Below are positions 44,781-53,634 of a DNA stretch of 64,000 nucleotides, one piece after another. This DNA is from GCA-2731375 sp002731375. GTDB lineage: Bacteria > Pseudomonadota > Alphaproteobacteria > GCA-2731375. Location: positions 1 to 64,000 of the forward strand of contig JASMDX010000055.1 of assembly GCA_030752605.1 (NCBI GenBank), given 5' to 3'. Position numbers and translations under genes: made by a program. Within the stretch, counting starts at the first letter, position 1; each line of letters begins with the position of its first letter. The notes under the pieces were generated by a model, which saw nothing but the letters and a program-made list of their open reading frames with translations, did no database searches and had not been told where the DNA came from.

Positions 44781-46799
44781 ATGAACGACCTGTTCACACA
44801 ATCTGGTAAGTTAAATTTTGCCGGTAAGCCAGAGAAGAGCGGCAAATCCGCCTCCCGCGGCAACAAGGCGAACACCTATACCGCCAAGGATATCGAGGTT
44901 CTGGAGGGCTTGGAGCCGGTGCGCCGCCGTCCCGGCATGTATATCGGTGGTACCGACGAACGCGCCCTGCATCATCTGGCGGCGGAGGTTCTGGACAATG
45001 CCATGGACGAGGCCGTAGCCGGCCATGCCGACCGGATCGAGGTGGCGCTGAGCGCCGAGGGTATTCTGAGTGTGGTCGACAACGGTCGGGGCATTCCCAC
45101 CGATCCGCATCCAAAGTACAAACCAAAATCTGCGTTGGAGGTCATTCTTACGACCCTGCATTCGGGTGGCAAATTTTCCGACAAGGTCTATCAGAACGCG
45201 GGCGGCCTGCACGGTGTTGGCATCTCGGTGGTCAACGCATTGTCGGACTCCCTGGTGGTGGAAGTCGCCCGCGACCGCCAGCTTTGGCATCAGGAATACA
45301 GCCGGGGTGAAGCGAAAACGAAACTGCAGGATATGGGCAAGGTCGCCAACCGGCGCGGCACCACGATTGCCTGCCATCCGGATCCGGAAATATTCGGTGC
45401 CAGTGCGCACTTTCTACCCAGCCGCCTGTACCGCATGGCGCGTTCCAAGGCCTATCTTTTTCGTGGCGTGAGAATCCACTGGCGCTGCGCGGAAAGCCTG
45501 ATCACGGGCAAGGATCAGACACCAAGCGAAGAGGTGCTGCATTTCCCCAACGGCCTGGCTGATTTTCTGGCTGCCTCCCTGGGCGACGGCCCCACGGTTA
45601 CGCCGCAGCCGTTCAGCGGCCGCGCCGATCTGACCGAGGCCAAGGGCGAGGTTGAATGGGCCATGCATTGGCCGGTGGAAAGCGATGGTTTTCTCCATTC
45701 CTATTGCAATACGGTGCCAACCACGGAGGGAGGCAGCCATGAAGCCGGCCTGCGCACGGCCCTGACCAAGGGCCTGAAGGCCTATGGCGAGATGGTCGGC
45801 GTGCGCAAGGCCTCGCAGCTGACCGGCGACGATATTCTGGGGCCGTCGGCAGCCATGCTGTCAGTCTTTATTCCCGAACCGCAGTTCAGCGGCCAAACCA
45901 AGGAAAAGCTTTCCAGCCCCGAGGCGACCCGTTGGGTTGAGACGATTGTCCGCGACCATTTCGACCATTGGCTATCGGGCGATCCGGAAAACGCCAACCG
46001 GCTTCTGGCCTGGGGAATTGAGCGGGCCGACGAACGCCGCCGCCGCCGGGACGAGCGCGATATCAAGCGCAAGACCGCTTCACGCCGGGTCCGGCTACCG
46101 GGCAAGCTATCGGATTGTTCGCAAAATTCGGCGCAAGGCAGCGAGATCTTCATTGTCGAGGGCGACAGTGCCGGCGGTTCCGCGAAACAGGCCCGCAACC
46201 GCACCAATCAGGCCATTCTGCCCTTGCGGGGCAAAATCCTGAACGTCGCCTCGGCCAGCGCGGAAAAGCTGAAGGCCAATCAAGAATTGAGCGATCTGTT
46301 GCAGGCCCTGGGCTGCGGCACCAGGCTGCGCTACCGTGAGGATGATCTTCGCTATGACCGGGTCATCATCATGACGGATGCGGACGTGGATGGCGCCCAT
46401 ATCGCCTCGTTGTTGATGACATTTTTCTTCCGCGAACTACCCGATCTAGTCCGCCAGGGGCATCTTTATCTAGCCCTGCCGCCTTTGTACCGGATCAGCC
46501 AGAGCGGCAAGACCCTATATGCCCGTGACGAGGCGCACCGCGAGGAATTGCTGCAAGCGGAGTTCCAGGGCCGTACCAAGGTGGAAATCTCCCGCTTCAA
46601 GGGTCTGGGCGAAATGCCGCCCAAACAATTGAAGGAAACCACCATGGACCCAAAGAACCGCACTTTACTGCGGGTGGTCCTGCCCGAAGACGATGGCGAA
46701 ACCGGCCAATTGGTGGAACAGTTGATGGGCCGTAAGGCGGACACACGATATCAGTACATCCAGGACAATGCCCGTTTCGTCACGGACCTGGACGTTTAA
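44781..46799 (+). CDS. parE: DNA topoisomerase IV subunit B
   Basis: A 672-residue type IIA topoisomerase ATPase subunit that, with ParC, unlinks daughter chromosomes. The GHKL ATPase motifs are LDNAMDEAVAGHADRIEV, VVDNGRGIP and GGLHGVGISVVNALS; the TOPRIM domain has FIVEGDSAGGSAKQARNR, PLRGKILNVASA and MTDADVDGAHIASLL. The length and the alphaproteobacterial insertion around residues 300-330 favour ParE over GyrB. It ends with NARFVTDLDV. A consensus promoter with a LexA-like box lies about 220 bp upstream. Confidence 0.96.
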   Translation: MNDLFTQSGKLNFAGKPEKSGKSASRGNKANTYTAKDIEVLEGLEPVRRRPGMYIGGTDERALHHLAAEVLDNAMDEAVAGHADRIEVALSAEGILSVVDNGRGIPTDPHPKYKPKSALEVILTTLHSGGKFSDKVYQNAGGLHGVGISVVNALSDSLVVEVARDRQLWHQEYSRGEAKTKLQDMGKVANRRGTTIACHPDPEIFGASAHFLPSRLYRMARSKAYLFRGVRIHWRCAESLITGKDQTPSEEVLHFPNGLADFLAASLGDGPTVTPQPFSGRADLTEAKGEVEWAMHWPVESDGFLHSYCNTVPTTEGGSHEAGLRTALTKGLKAYGEMVGVRKASQLTGDDILGPSAAMLSVFIPEPQFSGQTKEKLSSPEATRWVETIVRDHFDHWLSGDPENANRLLAWGIERADERRRRRDERDIKRKTASRRVRLPGKLSDCSQNSAQGSEIFIVEGDSAGGSAKQARNRTNQAILPLRGKILNVASASAEKLKANQELSDLLQALGCGTRLRYREDDLRYDRVIIMTDADVDGAHIASLLMTFFFRELPDLVRQGHLYLALPPLYRISQSGKTLYARDEAHREELLQAEFQGRTKVEISRFKGLGEMPPKQLKETTMDPKNRTLLRVVLPEDDGETGQLVEQLMGRKADTRYQYIQDNARFVTDLDV

Positions 46800-46854
46800 G
46801 CCGCAAGAACCTAATCTAAATAGTGCCGGACGGCCATTTTGATGGGAGCTTCAA

Positions 46855-47433
46855 ATGACAAAGTCCTTGAGCCTTAAAATCTCCATCGGCGCCTGTACGT
46901 TCGCGATGCTTTGTCTTGGCCAAAGTGTTGGCGCCGCGACGATCTACAGCGACGATTTAGGTGGCTTTTACGAGCCCAGCCTAGTGCAGTATGTGGCTTC
47001 CAAGGGTAGTTTTCCAACCGTTGTTATCGCCAACCCGTTTGGCGCGGAAACCAATGATGCGCTTTTGGCGAATATGTCATTGCCCGCCAATTATCCATCC
47101 GTACCCTTGACGGCAACCACTACCAAGGCCCGCGATGATGGCCATTTGGTTCTGATTTTCAACCCCGTGCCCACATCGAACGGTGATACGGCCTGCGCCG
47201 CGCCGGCCAGCCAGAGCGCTTCCGGAACAGCCGGCGGCGCGGATGTTCTGCGCCTGCTGGCGGCCTTTTGCTATGACGATGAAATGGCCAGCGAAGCCAT
47301 CATGGAGATGCCCCGCCCCAGTGGCATTGACGACCAGTCCCTTGATCAGGCCATGGCGGAGTTGATGGATGCGTTATTGCCGATAAATAGCCGTCATCTG
47401 ATTGGCGGCTGCGTATCCGCCATAGCTTGCTAA
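46855..47433 (+). CDS. Secreted hypothetical protein
   Basis: A 192-residue protein with a Sec signal peptide (KISIGACTFAMLCLGQSVGA, cleavage likely after AxA near residue 28). The mature part contains SKGSFPTVVIANPFGAETN, MSLPANYPSVPLTATTTKAR and LVLIFNPVPTSNGDTACA, with Cys residues that could form disulfides in the periplasm. I do not recognise the family. It lies 55 bp after parE, and its 3' end overlaps the converging formyl-hydrolase-like gene by 4 bp. Confidence 0.7.
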   Translation: MTKSLSLKISIGACTFAMLCLGQSVGAATIYSDDLGGFYEPSLVQYVASKGSFPTVVIANPFGAETNDALLANMSLPANYPSVPLTATTTKARDDGHLVLIFNPVPTSNGDTACAAPASQSASGTAGGADVLRLLAAFCYDDEMASEAIMEMPRPSGIDDQSLDQAMAELMDALLPINSRHLIGGCVSAIAC

Positions 47434-48344
47434 GAAAATTTCTGGCCAGGGGTCAGGCCGGCCTCGGCGGCAAATTCGGCGGCGGCCACCTTGGCGCCCT
47501 CTCCACGTACCCGTTTGAGCAGGATTTGGCCGTCACCGGCGGCGACCGCGATGCCGTCACCGTTGATCGCAATGACCTCGCCTGGCGTGCTGCCTGACAC
47601 GCCTTCTAGGCGGGCGCAGTCGAATATTTGCAGGCGTTTTCCCTTGTATGTGGTCCACGCGCCTGGTTGGGGATCAGCGCCGCGGATCAGATTGTGCACC
47701 TTCGCCGATGATTGGCTCCAGTCCACGGAGACATCATCGGCCGTGCACCAGCTTTCGTAGGTCGCATCCGCTTCGTTCTGGACGATCCTCGGCGCCTTGC
47801 CGACCTTGACCAAGTCGACCCCCTCGACCATCGCAGCGACACCCAAGGGGAACAGCTGATTGAAGTAAATGCTGCCGAGGGTGTCGTCGGCTCCGATTTC
47901 AACTTCCTTCTGCAACAGGACCGGACCGGTATCGAGGCCGTTGTCGGGCCAGAAGATCGTCAAACCGGTTTTCGCCGCGCCCTGGATAATCGGCCAGTTG
48001 ATCGAACTTGGACCGCGATGTCTTGGCAATAACGAGGGATGATATTGAATGGTGCCATAGCTGGGAATGTTGAGGAATTCTTCCGGTACGATCTTGGTGA
48101 CATAGGCCATGACACAAAGGTCGGGCTTCAAGGCCTCGAACTCGGCCCAAACCTCGGGTTTCTTGAACGAGGCCGGCTGAAAAATTGGCAATCCGTGCTC
48201 CAGCGCCGCCGCCTTGATGGGATCGGGCCGACCACCTTCGCGGTCCGGTTCGCAATAGACCGCGATGACATCGTCACCCCGCTCCAACAAGGCATCAAGA
48301 ACGCTTTTGCCGAAGGCCTGCTGGCCGTTAATCACAATTCTCAT
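47430..48344 (-). CDS. Stand-alone formyl-THF hydrolase-domain protein (Fmt-like)
   Basis: A 304-residue protein of the formyltransferase fold. It begins MRIVINGQQAFGKSVLDALL and continues VMAYVTKIVPEEFLNIPSYG. The catalytic His lies in YHPSLLPRHRGPSSINW, and the catalytic Asp in WPDNGLDTGPVLLQKE. These are the signature segments of the N-terminal hydrolase domain of 10-formyltetrahydrofolate dehydrogenase rather than of methionyl-tRNA formyltransferase. The aldehyde dehydrogenase half is absent. The ATG at 48344 follows GAGG. It lies 43 bp after the alpha/beta hydrolase gene, in the same direction. Confidence 0.85.
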   Translation of the reverse strand: MRIVINGQQAFGKSVLDALLERGDDVIAVYCEPDREGGRPDPIKAAALEHGLPIFQPASFKKPEVWAEFEALKPDLCVMAYVTKIVPEEFLNIPSYGTIQYHPSLLPRHRGPSSINWPIIQGAAKTGLTIFWPDNGLDTGPVLLQKEVEIGADDTLGSIYFNQLFPLGVAAMVEGVDLVKVGKAPRIVQNEADATYESWCTADDVSVDWSQSSAKVHNLIRGADPQPGAWTTYKGKRLQIFDCARLEGVSGSTPGEVIAINGDGIAVAAGDGQILLKRVRGEGAKVAAAEFAAEAGLTPGQKFS

Positions 48345-48387
48345 CGCATTATTCCTCGCACCTGTTTGCTTACCGTCCAATACTACA

Positions 48388-49095
48388 TTACGATTTAAGC
48401 CAGTCGCGCATGGCCTGATTGACCGCTTCGGGCCGTTCCATGGTGGGCAGATGGCCGCTATCCTCGATCATCCTTAGTTCCGCGTTCGGGATTGCCGCAT
48501 ACATTTCCTCGTGTACCTCCAGCGGCGTCAGCACATCCTGACGGCCAACCAGTACAAGGGCCGGGCAATCAATATCGGCCAGGTCGCGGCGGCTGTCCGG
48601 GCGGCCAATGATCGCCGTTTGCTGACGGATGAAGCCATCGCGGCCCACGCTCAACGCCATGTTCTTGACCGCATCGGTCAGCGTCGCATCGCCCAGCCGG
48701 TCGGGATGAATAAAATTTGGCAGCAATTTGTCCGTGACGCCGAGGAAGCGGCCGACCTGCGCCTGTTCGATCAGATCGCGGCGCAGCTTTCGCCGCTCCT
48801 CCGGGTCCGGACGCGCGGTCGTGTCCAACAACGCCAACCTGTCCACCCGATGCGGCGCCCGGCGCATGATTTCAAAGGCGATATAGCCGCCGAATGAAAG
48901 CCCGGCCAAGGCGAATCTTGACGGCGCCGAGGCCAAGATAGCAGCCGCAATGGCGCCGATATCGGTATGACGGGTGTGCTCAGCCGTAACCGTAACCCGC
49001 GCGACATCCCCCAGGCCATCCACTTGCGCTTGCCATAGCGCGTCGGTGCAAAGTAGTCCGGGAACCAGGATCAGCGGAATTTTCTCGGCAATCAT
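48388..49095 (-). CDS. Alpha/beta hydrolase
   Basis: A 235-residue hydrolase. The oxyanion segment is LILVPGLLCTDALW, the nucleophile elbow is ALAGLSFGGYIAFE with the catalytic Ser near residue 82, the Asp is in LVLVGRQDVLTPLEVHEEM, and the catalytic His in MIEDSGHLPTMERPEAV. It resembles the 3-oxoadipate enol-lactonase/MhpC-like group by length. The ATG at 49095 follows GAGAG; longer frames are possible. It is divergent from rhlE over 276 bp, which holds no gene. Confidence 0.82.
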   Translation of the reverse strand: MIAEKIPLILVPGLLCTDALWQAQVDGLGDVARVTVTAEHTRHTDIGAIAAAILASAPSRFALAGLSFGGYIAFEIMRRAPHRVDRLALLDTTARPDPEERRKLRRDLIEQAQVGRFLGVTDKLLPNFIHPDRLGDATLTDAVKNMALSVGRDGFIRQQTAIIGRPDSRRDLADIDCPALVLVGRQDVLTPLEVHEEMYAAIPNAELRMIEDSGHLPTMERPEAVNQAMRDWLKS

Positions 49096-49371
49096 ATGAC
49101 TCTCGTGCATTGTCTGGGAAACGTTGCACAGATTTAGCACGCCGCTGCCGGCCTGGCGAGGTTTCGCCCAGACTGGCGCGAACTTCCACCGCGGGTCCTA
49201 GGGTCTATTGACAGCGGCCAGGTAAGCAACTATGCCGCATTGCGGCAATCCGGGAAATGCCATATATACGCCGAGACCATGGCGTTTGCGCATTGTGCTC
49301 TTTTCACTCAATGCACCAAACTTAGAATAAAAAGCTCAGCACATCCTGAATTATTGTACGTACGGAATTTC

Positions 49372-51000
49372 ATGCCCTTCGAAGAACTTGGCCTTAGCAC
49401 TCCCATCCTACAAGCCGTCGATGACGCTGGTTACAGCGAACCGACGCCGATCCAACAGCGCGCCATTCCATATGTCCTGCAAGGGCGGGACGTCCTGGGC
49501 TGCGCGCAAACGGGCACGGGCAAAACCGCCGGCTTTACCTTGCCGATGATCGACATCCTGTCTCAGGGCCGGGCACGGGCGCGCATGCCACGATCCTTGA
49601 TCCTGGAGCCCACACGGGAATTGGCCGCGCAAGTGGCGGAGAATTTCGATGTCTATGGCAAATATCACAAGCTGAACATGGCGCTGTTGATCGGCGGCGT
49701 CTCGTTTGTTGATCAAAGCCGGATCATTGACCGTGGGGCCGATGTGCTGATCGCTACGCCGGGACGGCTGCTCGATCATTTTGAGCGCGGCGGCCTGCTT
49801 CTGCGCGGGGTTGATGTACTGGTCATCGATGAAGCCGACCGGATGCTGGATATGGGCTTCATCCCGGATGTGGAACGCATCGTGCAGCTGTGTAATCCAA
49901 AACGGCAGACGCTGTTTTTTTCCGCCACCATGCCACCGGAAATTCGACGCCTGGCGGATATTTTCCTCAATGATCCAATGGAAATCTCGGTCGCCCCGCC
50001 CGCCTCACCGGCGGAGACCGTGGATCAAACTCTGACCATGGTCCAGACCAGGGCCAAGGACCGAGTTTTGCAATCACTGCTGCGTTCACAACCGGTGAAA
50101 AACGCCTTGATATTCTGCAACCGCAAGCGGGACGTGGACGCGGTTAGCAAGATGCTAAAAAGCAAAGGCTTTGATGCCCTGGCCCTGCATGGCGACATGC
50201 AACAGAGCTATCGCATGCAGACGCTAGAAAAATTAAAGAATGACGAAGTCAAGATCCTGGTCTGCAGCGACGTTGCCGCCCGAGGTCTCGATATTCAAGG
50301 TCTCAGCCATGTCTTCCTTTACGATGTGCCGATCCACGCCGATGACTATGTGCACCGCATCGGACGCACCGGCCGGGCCGGCATGCCGGGCCGGGCCCTG
50401 ACCCTGGCAACGCCCGAGGACGGCAAGTTCCTGGCGGCGGTGGAAAAACTGATCGGCAAGCCGATCCCCCGCTTCGATCCCGATAATCCAGACAAAGGAA
50501 GCGCCGAGACGGCGCCGGCGCCAAGCCAGGACGAAGATGTCGCCCAAACCGCTGCCGAGGCGGTTGCCAAAACAGAGCTGGGAACGACCTCCGAGACTGT
50601 TACTGAAACCACACCGGAAGCGGTGTCCGCCGCGGCGGACGAAGCAGCGGCGTCGGCTGACACGGATGAAAAGCCGCAGCGTGAAGGCCGGGAACGGAGC
50701 CGGGGTGGCCGTAGCCGTGACCGTGGCAACGACAAAAAGGCCGCGGACGCTTCCGAAACGGCGGAAGAAACCAAAGCTGATGGTGGCAAGACTGGCGGCA
50801 AAGAACGCTCCACACGCGGCCGGGGCCGTGGAGGACGCAAGCAAGGCGAAGGCCGTGCCGAAAATAGCCGAGGCAACAGACGGGGCGGCGGACGCAACAA
50901 CAACCGCGATGATGGCGACAAACCCGTCGTCGGTCTGGGCGATCATATGCCCTCCTTTCTTACCCGTGGCACGGGACGCAAGAAGAAGACAGATAAGTAA
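49372..51000 (+). CDS. rhlE: DEAD-box ATP-dependent RNA helicase
   Basis: A 542-residue RNA helicase of the RhlE group. Motifs in order: FEELGLSTPILQAV (Q-motif start) with PTPIQQRAIP, AQTGTGKTAGF (I), PTRELAAQ (Ia), ATPGRLLDH (Ib), VIDEADRMLDMGF (II), FFSATMP (III), ARGLDIQGL (V) and HRIGRTGRAG (VI). After residue 400 comes a disordered tail: acidic Ala/Glu/Thr repeats and then Arg-Gly-rich runs such as RSRGGRSRDRG and GRGRGGRKQGEG, which bind RNA. The ATG at 49372 is chosen by homology; the ribosome site is weak. It is followed by a RAM-domain gene. Confidence 0.94.
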   Translation: MPFEELGLSTPILQAVDDAGYSEPTPIQQRAIPYVLQGRDVLGCAQTGTGKTAGFTLPMIDILSQGRARARMPRSLILEPTRELAAQVAENFDVYGKYHKLNMALLIGGVSFVDQSRIIDRGADVLIATPGRLLDHFERGGLLLRGVDVLVIDEADRMLDMGFIPDVERIVQLCNPKRQTLFFSATMPPEIRRLADIFLNDPMEISVAPPASPAETVDQTLTMVQTRAKDRVLQSLLRSQPVKNALIFCNRKRDVDAVSKMLKSKGFDALALHGDMQQSYRMQTLEKLKNDEVKILVCSDVAARGLDIQGLSHVFLYDVPIHADDYVHRIGRTGRAGMPGRALTLATPEDGKFLAAVEKLIGKPIPRFDPDNPDKGSAETAPAPSQDEDVAQTAAEAVAKTELGTTSETVTETTPEAVSAAADEAAASADTDEKPQREGRERSRGGRSRDRGNDKKAADASETAEETKADGGKTGGKERSTRGRGRGGRKQGEGRAENSRGNRRGGGRNNNRDDGDKPVVGLGDHMPSFLTRGTGRKKKTDK

Positions 51001-51022
51001 CGACACATAGGGAGAAGGCTGG

Positions 51023-51265
51023 ATGCAAACCATTTTCGTAATGGCCAAGTGCGCGTTGGGCGAAACCTATAATGTCGCCTCGGCTGCGGTCGAGGGCACC
51101 GACCTGATTTCCGAGGTTCACTCCATTTCCGGTCAATACGACCTAATGATGAAATGCTATCTGGAAGACGGCGCTGATATCGGCCATTTCGTCACGGAAA
51201 CGGTCCAAACTCTGCCTGGCGTCAAGGACACCTTCACGCTGATCACTTTCAAGACCTTTAGCTAG
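51023..51265 (+). CDS. Stand-alone Lrp/AsnC ligand-binding (RAM) domain protein
   Basis: An 80-residue protein that consists only of the effector-binding domain of Lrp/AsnC regulators, without a DNA-binding helix-turn-helix: FVMAKCALGETYNVASAAVE, HSISGQYDLMMKCYLEDGAD and TLPGVKDTFTLITFKTF. Such proteins form ring oligomers that bind amino acids. An AGGGAGAAGG site precedes the ATG. It lies 22 bp after rhlE and 45 bp before the class III aminotransferase gene, whose substrate or product may be its ligand. Confidence 0.88.
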   Translation: MQTIFVMAKCALGETYNVASAAVEGTDLISEVHSISGQYDLMMKCYLEDGADIGHFVTETVQTLPGVKDTFTLITFKTFS

Positions 51266-51310
51266 GCTTGCATAACCGGAAGAGCACAAGAACAGAAGAG
51301 GATGGCCCCC

Positions 51311-52627
51311 ATGAGCATGCCCGCCACCGCCAACACCGACATCACCTCGGCCATCGCGGAGGCGCAGGCGCGCTTCACCGCCGCCAATCCCAAAAGCCAG
51401 GCGCAACTGGAAAAAGCCGCCAAGGTGCTGCCCGGCGGCAACACCCGCACGGTACTGTTCTACCCCCCCTTTCCCCTGACCATGACCAAAGCTGAAGGTT
51501 GCCAGTTGTGGGATTTGGACGGCCATCAATATGTTGATTTCCTGGGCGAATATACCGCCGGGCTATACGGTCATTCCAACCCCATCATCCGTGCCGCCAT
51601 CGACAACGCCCTGGATAATGGCATCGTCATGGGTGGCCAAAACCTGGCCGAGGCCGACTTAGGGGCCGCTATCGTTGACCGCTTTCCGGCTATCGAGCGC
51701 GTCCGTTTCACCAACTCTGGCACCGAAGCCAACCTGATGGCCGTCTCCGCCGCCCGCGCCTTTACCGAACGACCTAATGTCATGGTGATGGAGGGGGGCT
51801 ATCATGGCGGGGTGTTCTATTTCGCGCCGGGCGGCTCCCCCTTGAACGCTCCGTTTCCGTTTGTCATGGGCATCTACAACGATGTTGAGACCTGCCGTGC
51901 CCTGATCCGCGAACAAGGAACGGATCTGGCCTGTGTCATTGTCGAACCCATGCAGGGCGGCGGCGGCTGTATACAGGCCACATCGGAATTCCTGACCATG
52001 CTGCGTGAGGAGACCGAGAGCAGCGGTTCCTTGTTGATCTTTGACGAAGTCATGACCTCGCGCCTTGCTCCGGGCGGCCTGCAGGGCCTGACCGGCATCA
52101 TGCCGGACCTGACATCACTGGGAAAATATGTCGGCGGGGGGATGTCCTTTGGCGCCTTTGGCGGGCGCGCGGATATCATCGACCGCTTCGATCCCCGCCG
52201 CGAAGGGGCCTGGCCCCATGCCGGTACGTTCAACAATAACGTCCTGACCATGAACGCCGGCCTGACCGGCATGACCAAAATCTACACGGCGGACGTGGCC
52301 GAAAGCTTCAACGCTCGTGGCGATATGTTACGGCAGACATTGAATGGCCTGGCTGACAAACACGGCGCAGCCCTGCAATTCACCGGGCGCGGCAGTATGA
52401 TGGCGGTGCATTTCCGCCGTGGCGAGATTCGCAACGTCGCGGACGCCATGGAGGGTCGGAACGAGTTGCGCCCCCTATTACACATGGATCTGGTCTCTCA
52501 GGGCATCTATCCCGCCGCCCGCGGCATGTTCACCCTATCGCTGGCGCACACGGAAGACTCCTTCGCTGCCCTCGAAGCGGCGGTGGAGGAATTCCTGGTC
52601 AGCCGGAGCAGTCTGCTCGGCGCATAG
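51311..52627 (+). CDS. Class III PLP aminotransferase, glutamate-1-semialdehyde aminomutase-like
   Basis: A 438-residue enzyme of the class III (subgroup II) aminotransferases. It has KVLPGGNTRTVLFYPPFPLT, CQLWDLDGHQYVDFLGEYTA, RFTNSGTEANLMAVSAARA and ACVIVEPMQGGGGC. The PLP Lys is in DLTSLGKYVGGGMSFGAFGG near residue 275. Its length and sequence are close to HemL, but the segment HSNPIIRAAIDNALDNG and the absence of heme genes nearby suggest another amino-group donor or acceptor. The ATG at 51311 follows GAGG; 51302 is a possible longer start. Confidence 0.87.
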   Translation: MSMPATANTDITSAIAEAQARFTAANPKSQAQLEKAAKVLPGGNTRTVLFYPPFPLTMTKAEGCQLWDLDGHQYVDFLGEYTAGLYGHSNPIIRAAIDNALDNGIVMGGQNLAEADLGAAIVDRFPAIERVRFTNSGTEANLMAVSAARAFTERPNVMVMEGGYHGGVFYFAPGGSPLNAPFPFVMGIYNDVETCRALIREQGTDLACVIVEPMQGGGGCIQATSEFLTMLREETESSGSLLIFDEVMTSRLAPGGLQGLTGIMPDLTSLGKYVGGGMSFGAFGGRADIIDRFDPRREGAWPHAGTFNNNVLTMNAGLTGMTKIYTADVAESFNARGDMLRQTLNGLADKHGAALQFTGRGSMMAVHFRRGEIRNVADAMEGRNELRPLLHMDLVSQGIYPAARGMFTLSLAHTEDSFAALEAAVEEFLVSRSSLLGA

Positions 52628-52670
52628 CACCGCACCAGAATTACTTTAAGCGTAATTGGGAGAGCGAACA

Positions 52671-53612
52671 GTGCCAGTCGATGCTGATATTCAAAAAATT
52701 CTTGATCTGATCAAACAGGCCGGACGGCCACCCTATCGGGAGCAGACCTTGGCCGAGGCACGGGCCGGCTATCAGGTCATGGTCAACCTGATGGATCCGA
52801 ACGAAGAACCGATCCACCGCACCCAGGAGCGCACCATTCCCGGACCGGCTGGCGAAATTCCCGCGCGCGTCTATTGGCCCCGCGAGGCGGAAGCAGGCGA
52901 AACCCTGGGCGTATTCATCTACCTGCACGGCGGCGGCTTCGTCATCGGCGATCTCGACACTCACGATCCATTGTGCCGTCGCCTGTGTAACCGGGGTGAT
53001 TGCATCGTAGTCTCGGTCGATTACCGTCTTGCACCGGAGCATCCCTTTCCGGCCAGCGGCGAGGACTGCATCGCAGCCATGAATTGGTGTGCCGCCAACA
53101 CCGCCGTGCTGGGTGGCGATGCCAACCGCCTGGCCATCGGCGGCGACAGTGCGGGGGGCAATCTATCCGCCGTATGCGCCAGGGCTGCGCGGGATGCGGG
53201 CGGGCCTGATTTACGCCTGCAATTGTTGATTTACCCCGCCCTAGCACCGCGCCGGGACAGCGAAAGCCATTCCGCATTTGGCGAAGGCTACGTCCTGACC
53301 CGCGACAATATTGAATGGTTCATGGAGCAATATACCGGCGGCAGCGAACCCGTGAACGACCCGCATTTCGCCCCCTCCATTGCCACCAATCACGGCGGCC
53401 AGGCCAGAGCGGAAATCATCGTTGCCGGCTATGATCCTCTGCGGGACGAGGGCATGGCCTATGCCCAGGCCCTCTCAGACGCCGGAGTGCCAACAAACCT
53501 GGTCAACTATGAAGGCGCGGTGCATGCCTTCATACAGTATTACGGTACCTCCGCCGCCTGCCGGGAGGCCGTGGAACATTGCGGTGCGGTTTTGAAGGAA
53601 GCCCTCGCCTAA
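52671..53612 (+). CDS. HSL-family alpha/beta hydrolase (esterase)
   Basis: A 313-residue esterase of the hormone-sensitive lipase family. The oxyanion motif is YLHGGGFVIGDLDTHD, the nucleophile Ser is in IGGDSAGGNLSAVC near residue 157, and the remaining triad is in AGYDPLRDEGMAYAQAL (Asp) and YEGAVHAFIQYYG (His). A GTG at 52671 with GGGAG 8-10 bases upstream is the best start; an earlier TTG at 52656 is in frame. It follows the aminotransferase by 43 bp and converges on sat. Confidence 0.87.
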   Translation: MPVDADIQKILDLIKQAGRPPYREQTLAEARAGYQVMVNLMDPNEEPIHRTQERTIPGPAGEIPARVYWPREAEAGETLGVFIYLHGGGFVIGDLDTHDPLCRRLCNRGDCIVVSVDYRLAPEHPFPASGEDCIAAMNWCAANTAVLGGDANRLAIGGDSAGGNLSAVCARAARDAGGPDLRLQLLIYPALAPRRDSESHSAFGEGYVLTRDNIEWFMEQYTGGSEPVNDPHFAPSIATNHGGQARAEIIVAGYDPLRDEGMAYAQALSDAGVPTNLVNYEGAVHAFIQYYGTSAACREAVEHCGAVLKEALA

Positions 53613-53634
53613 CCTAGGGCATGCCGCGGCAGCG

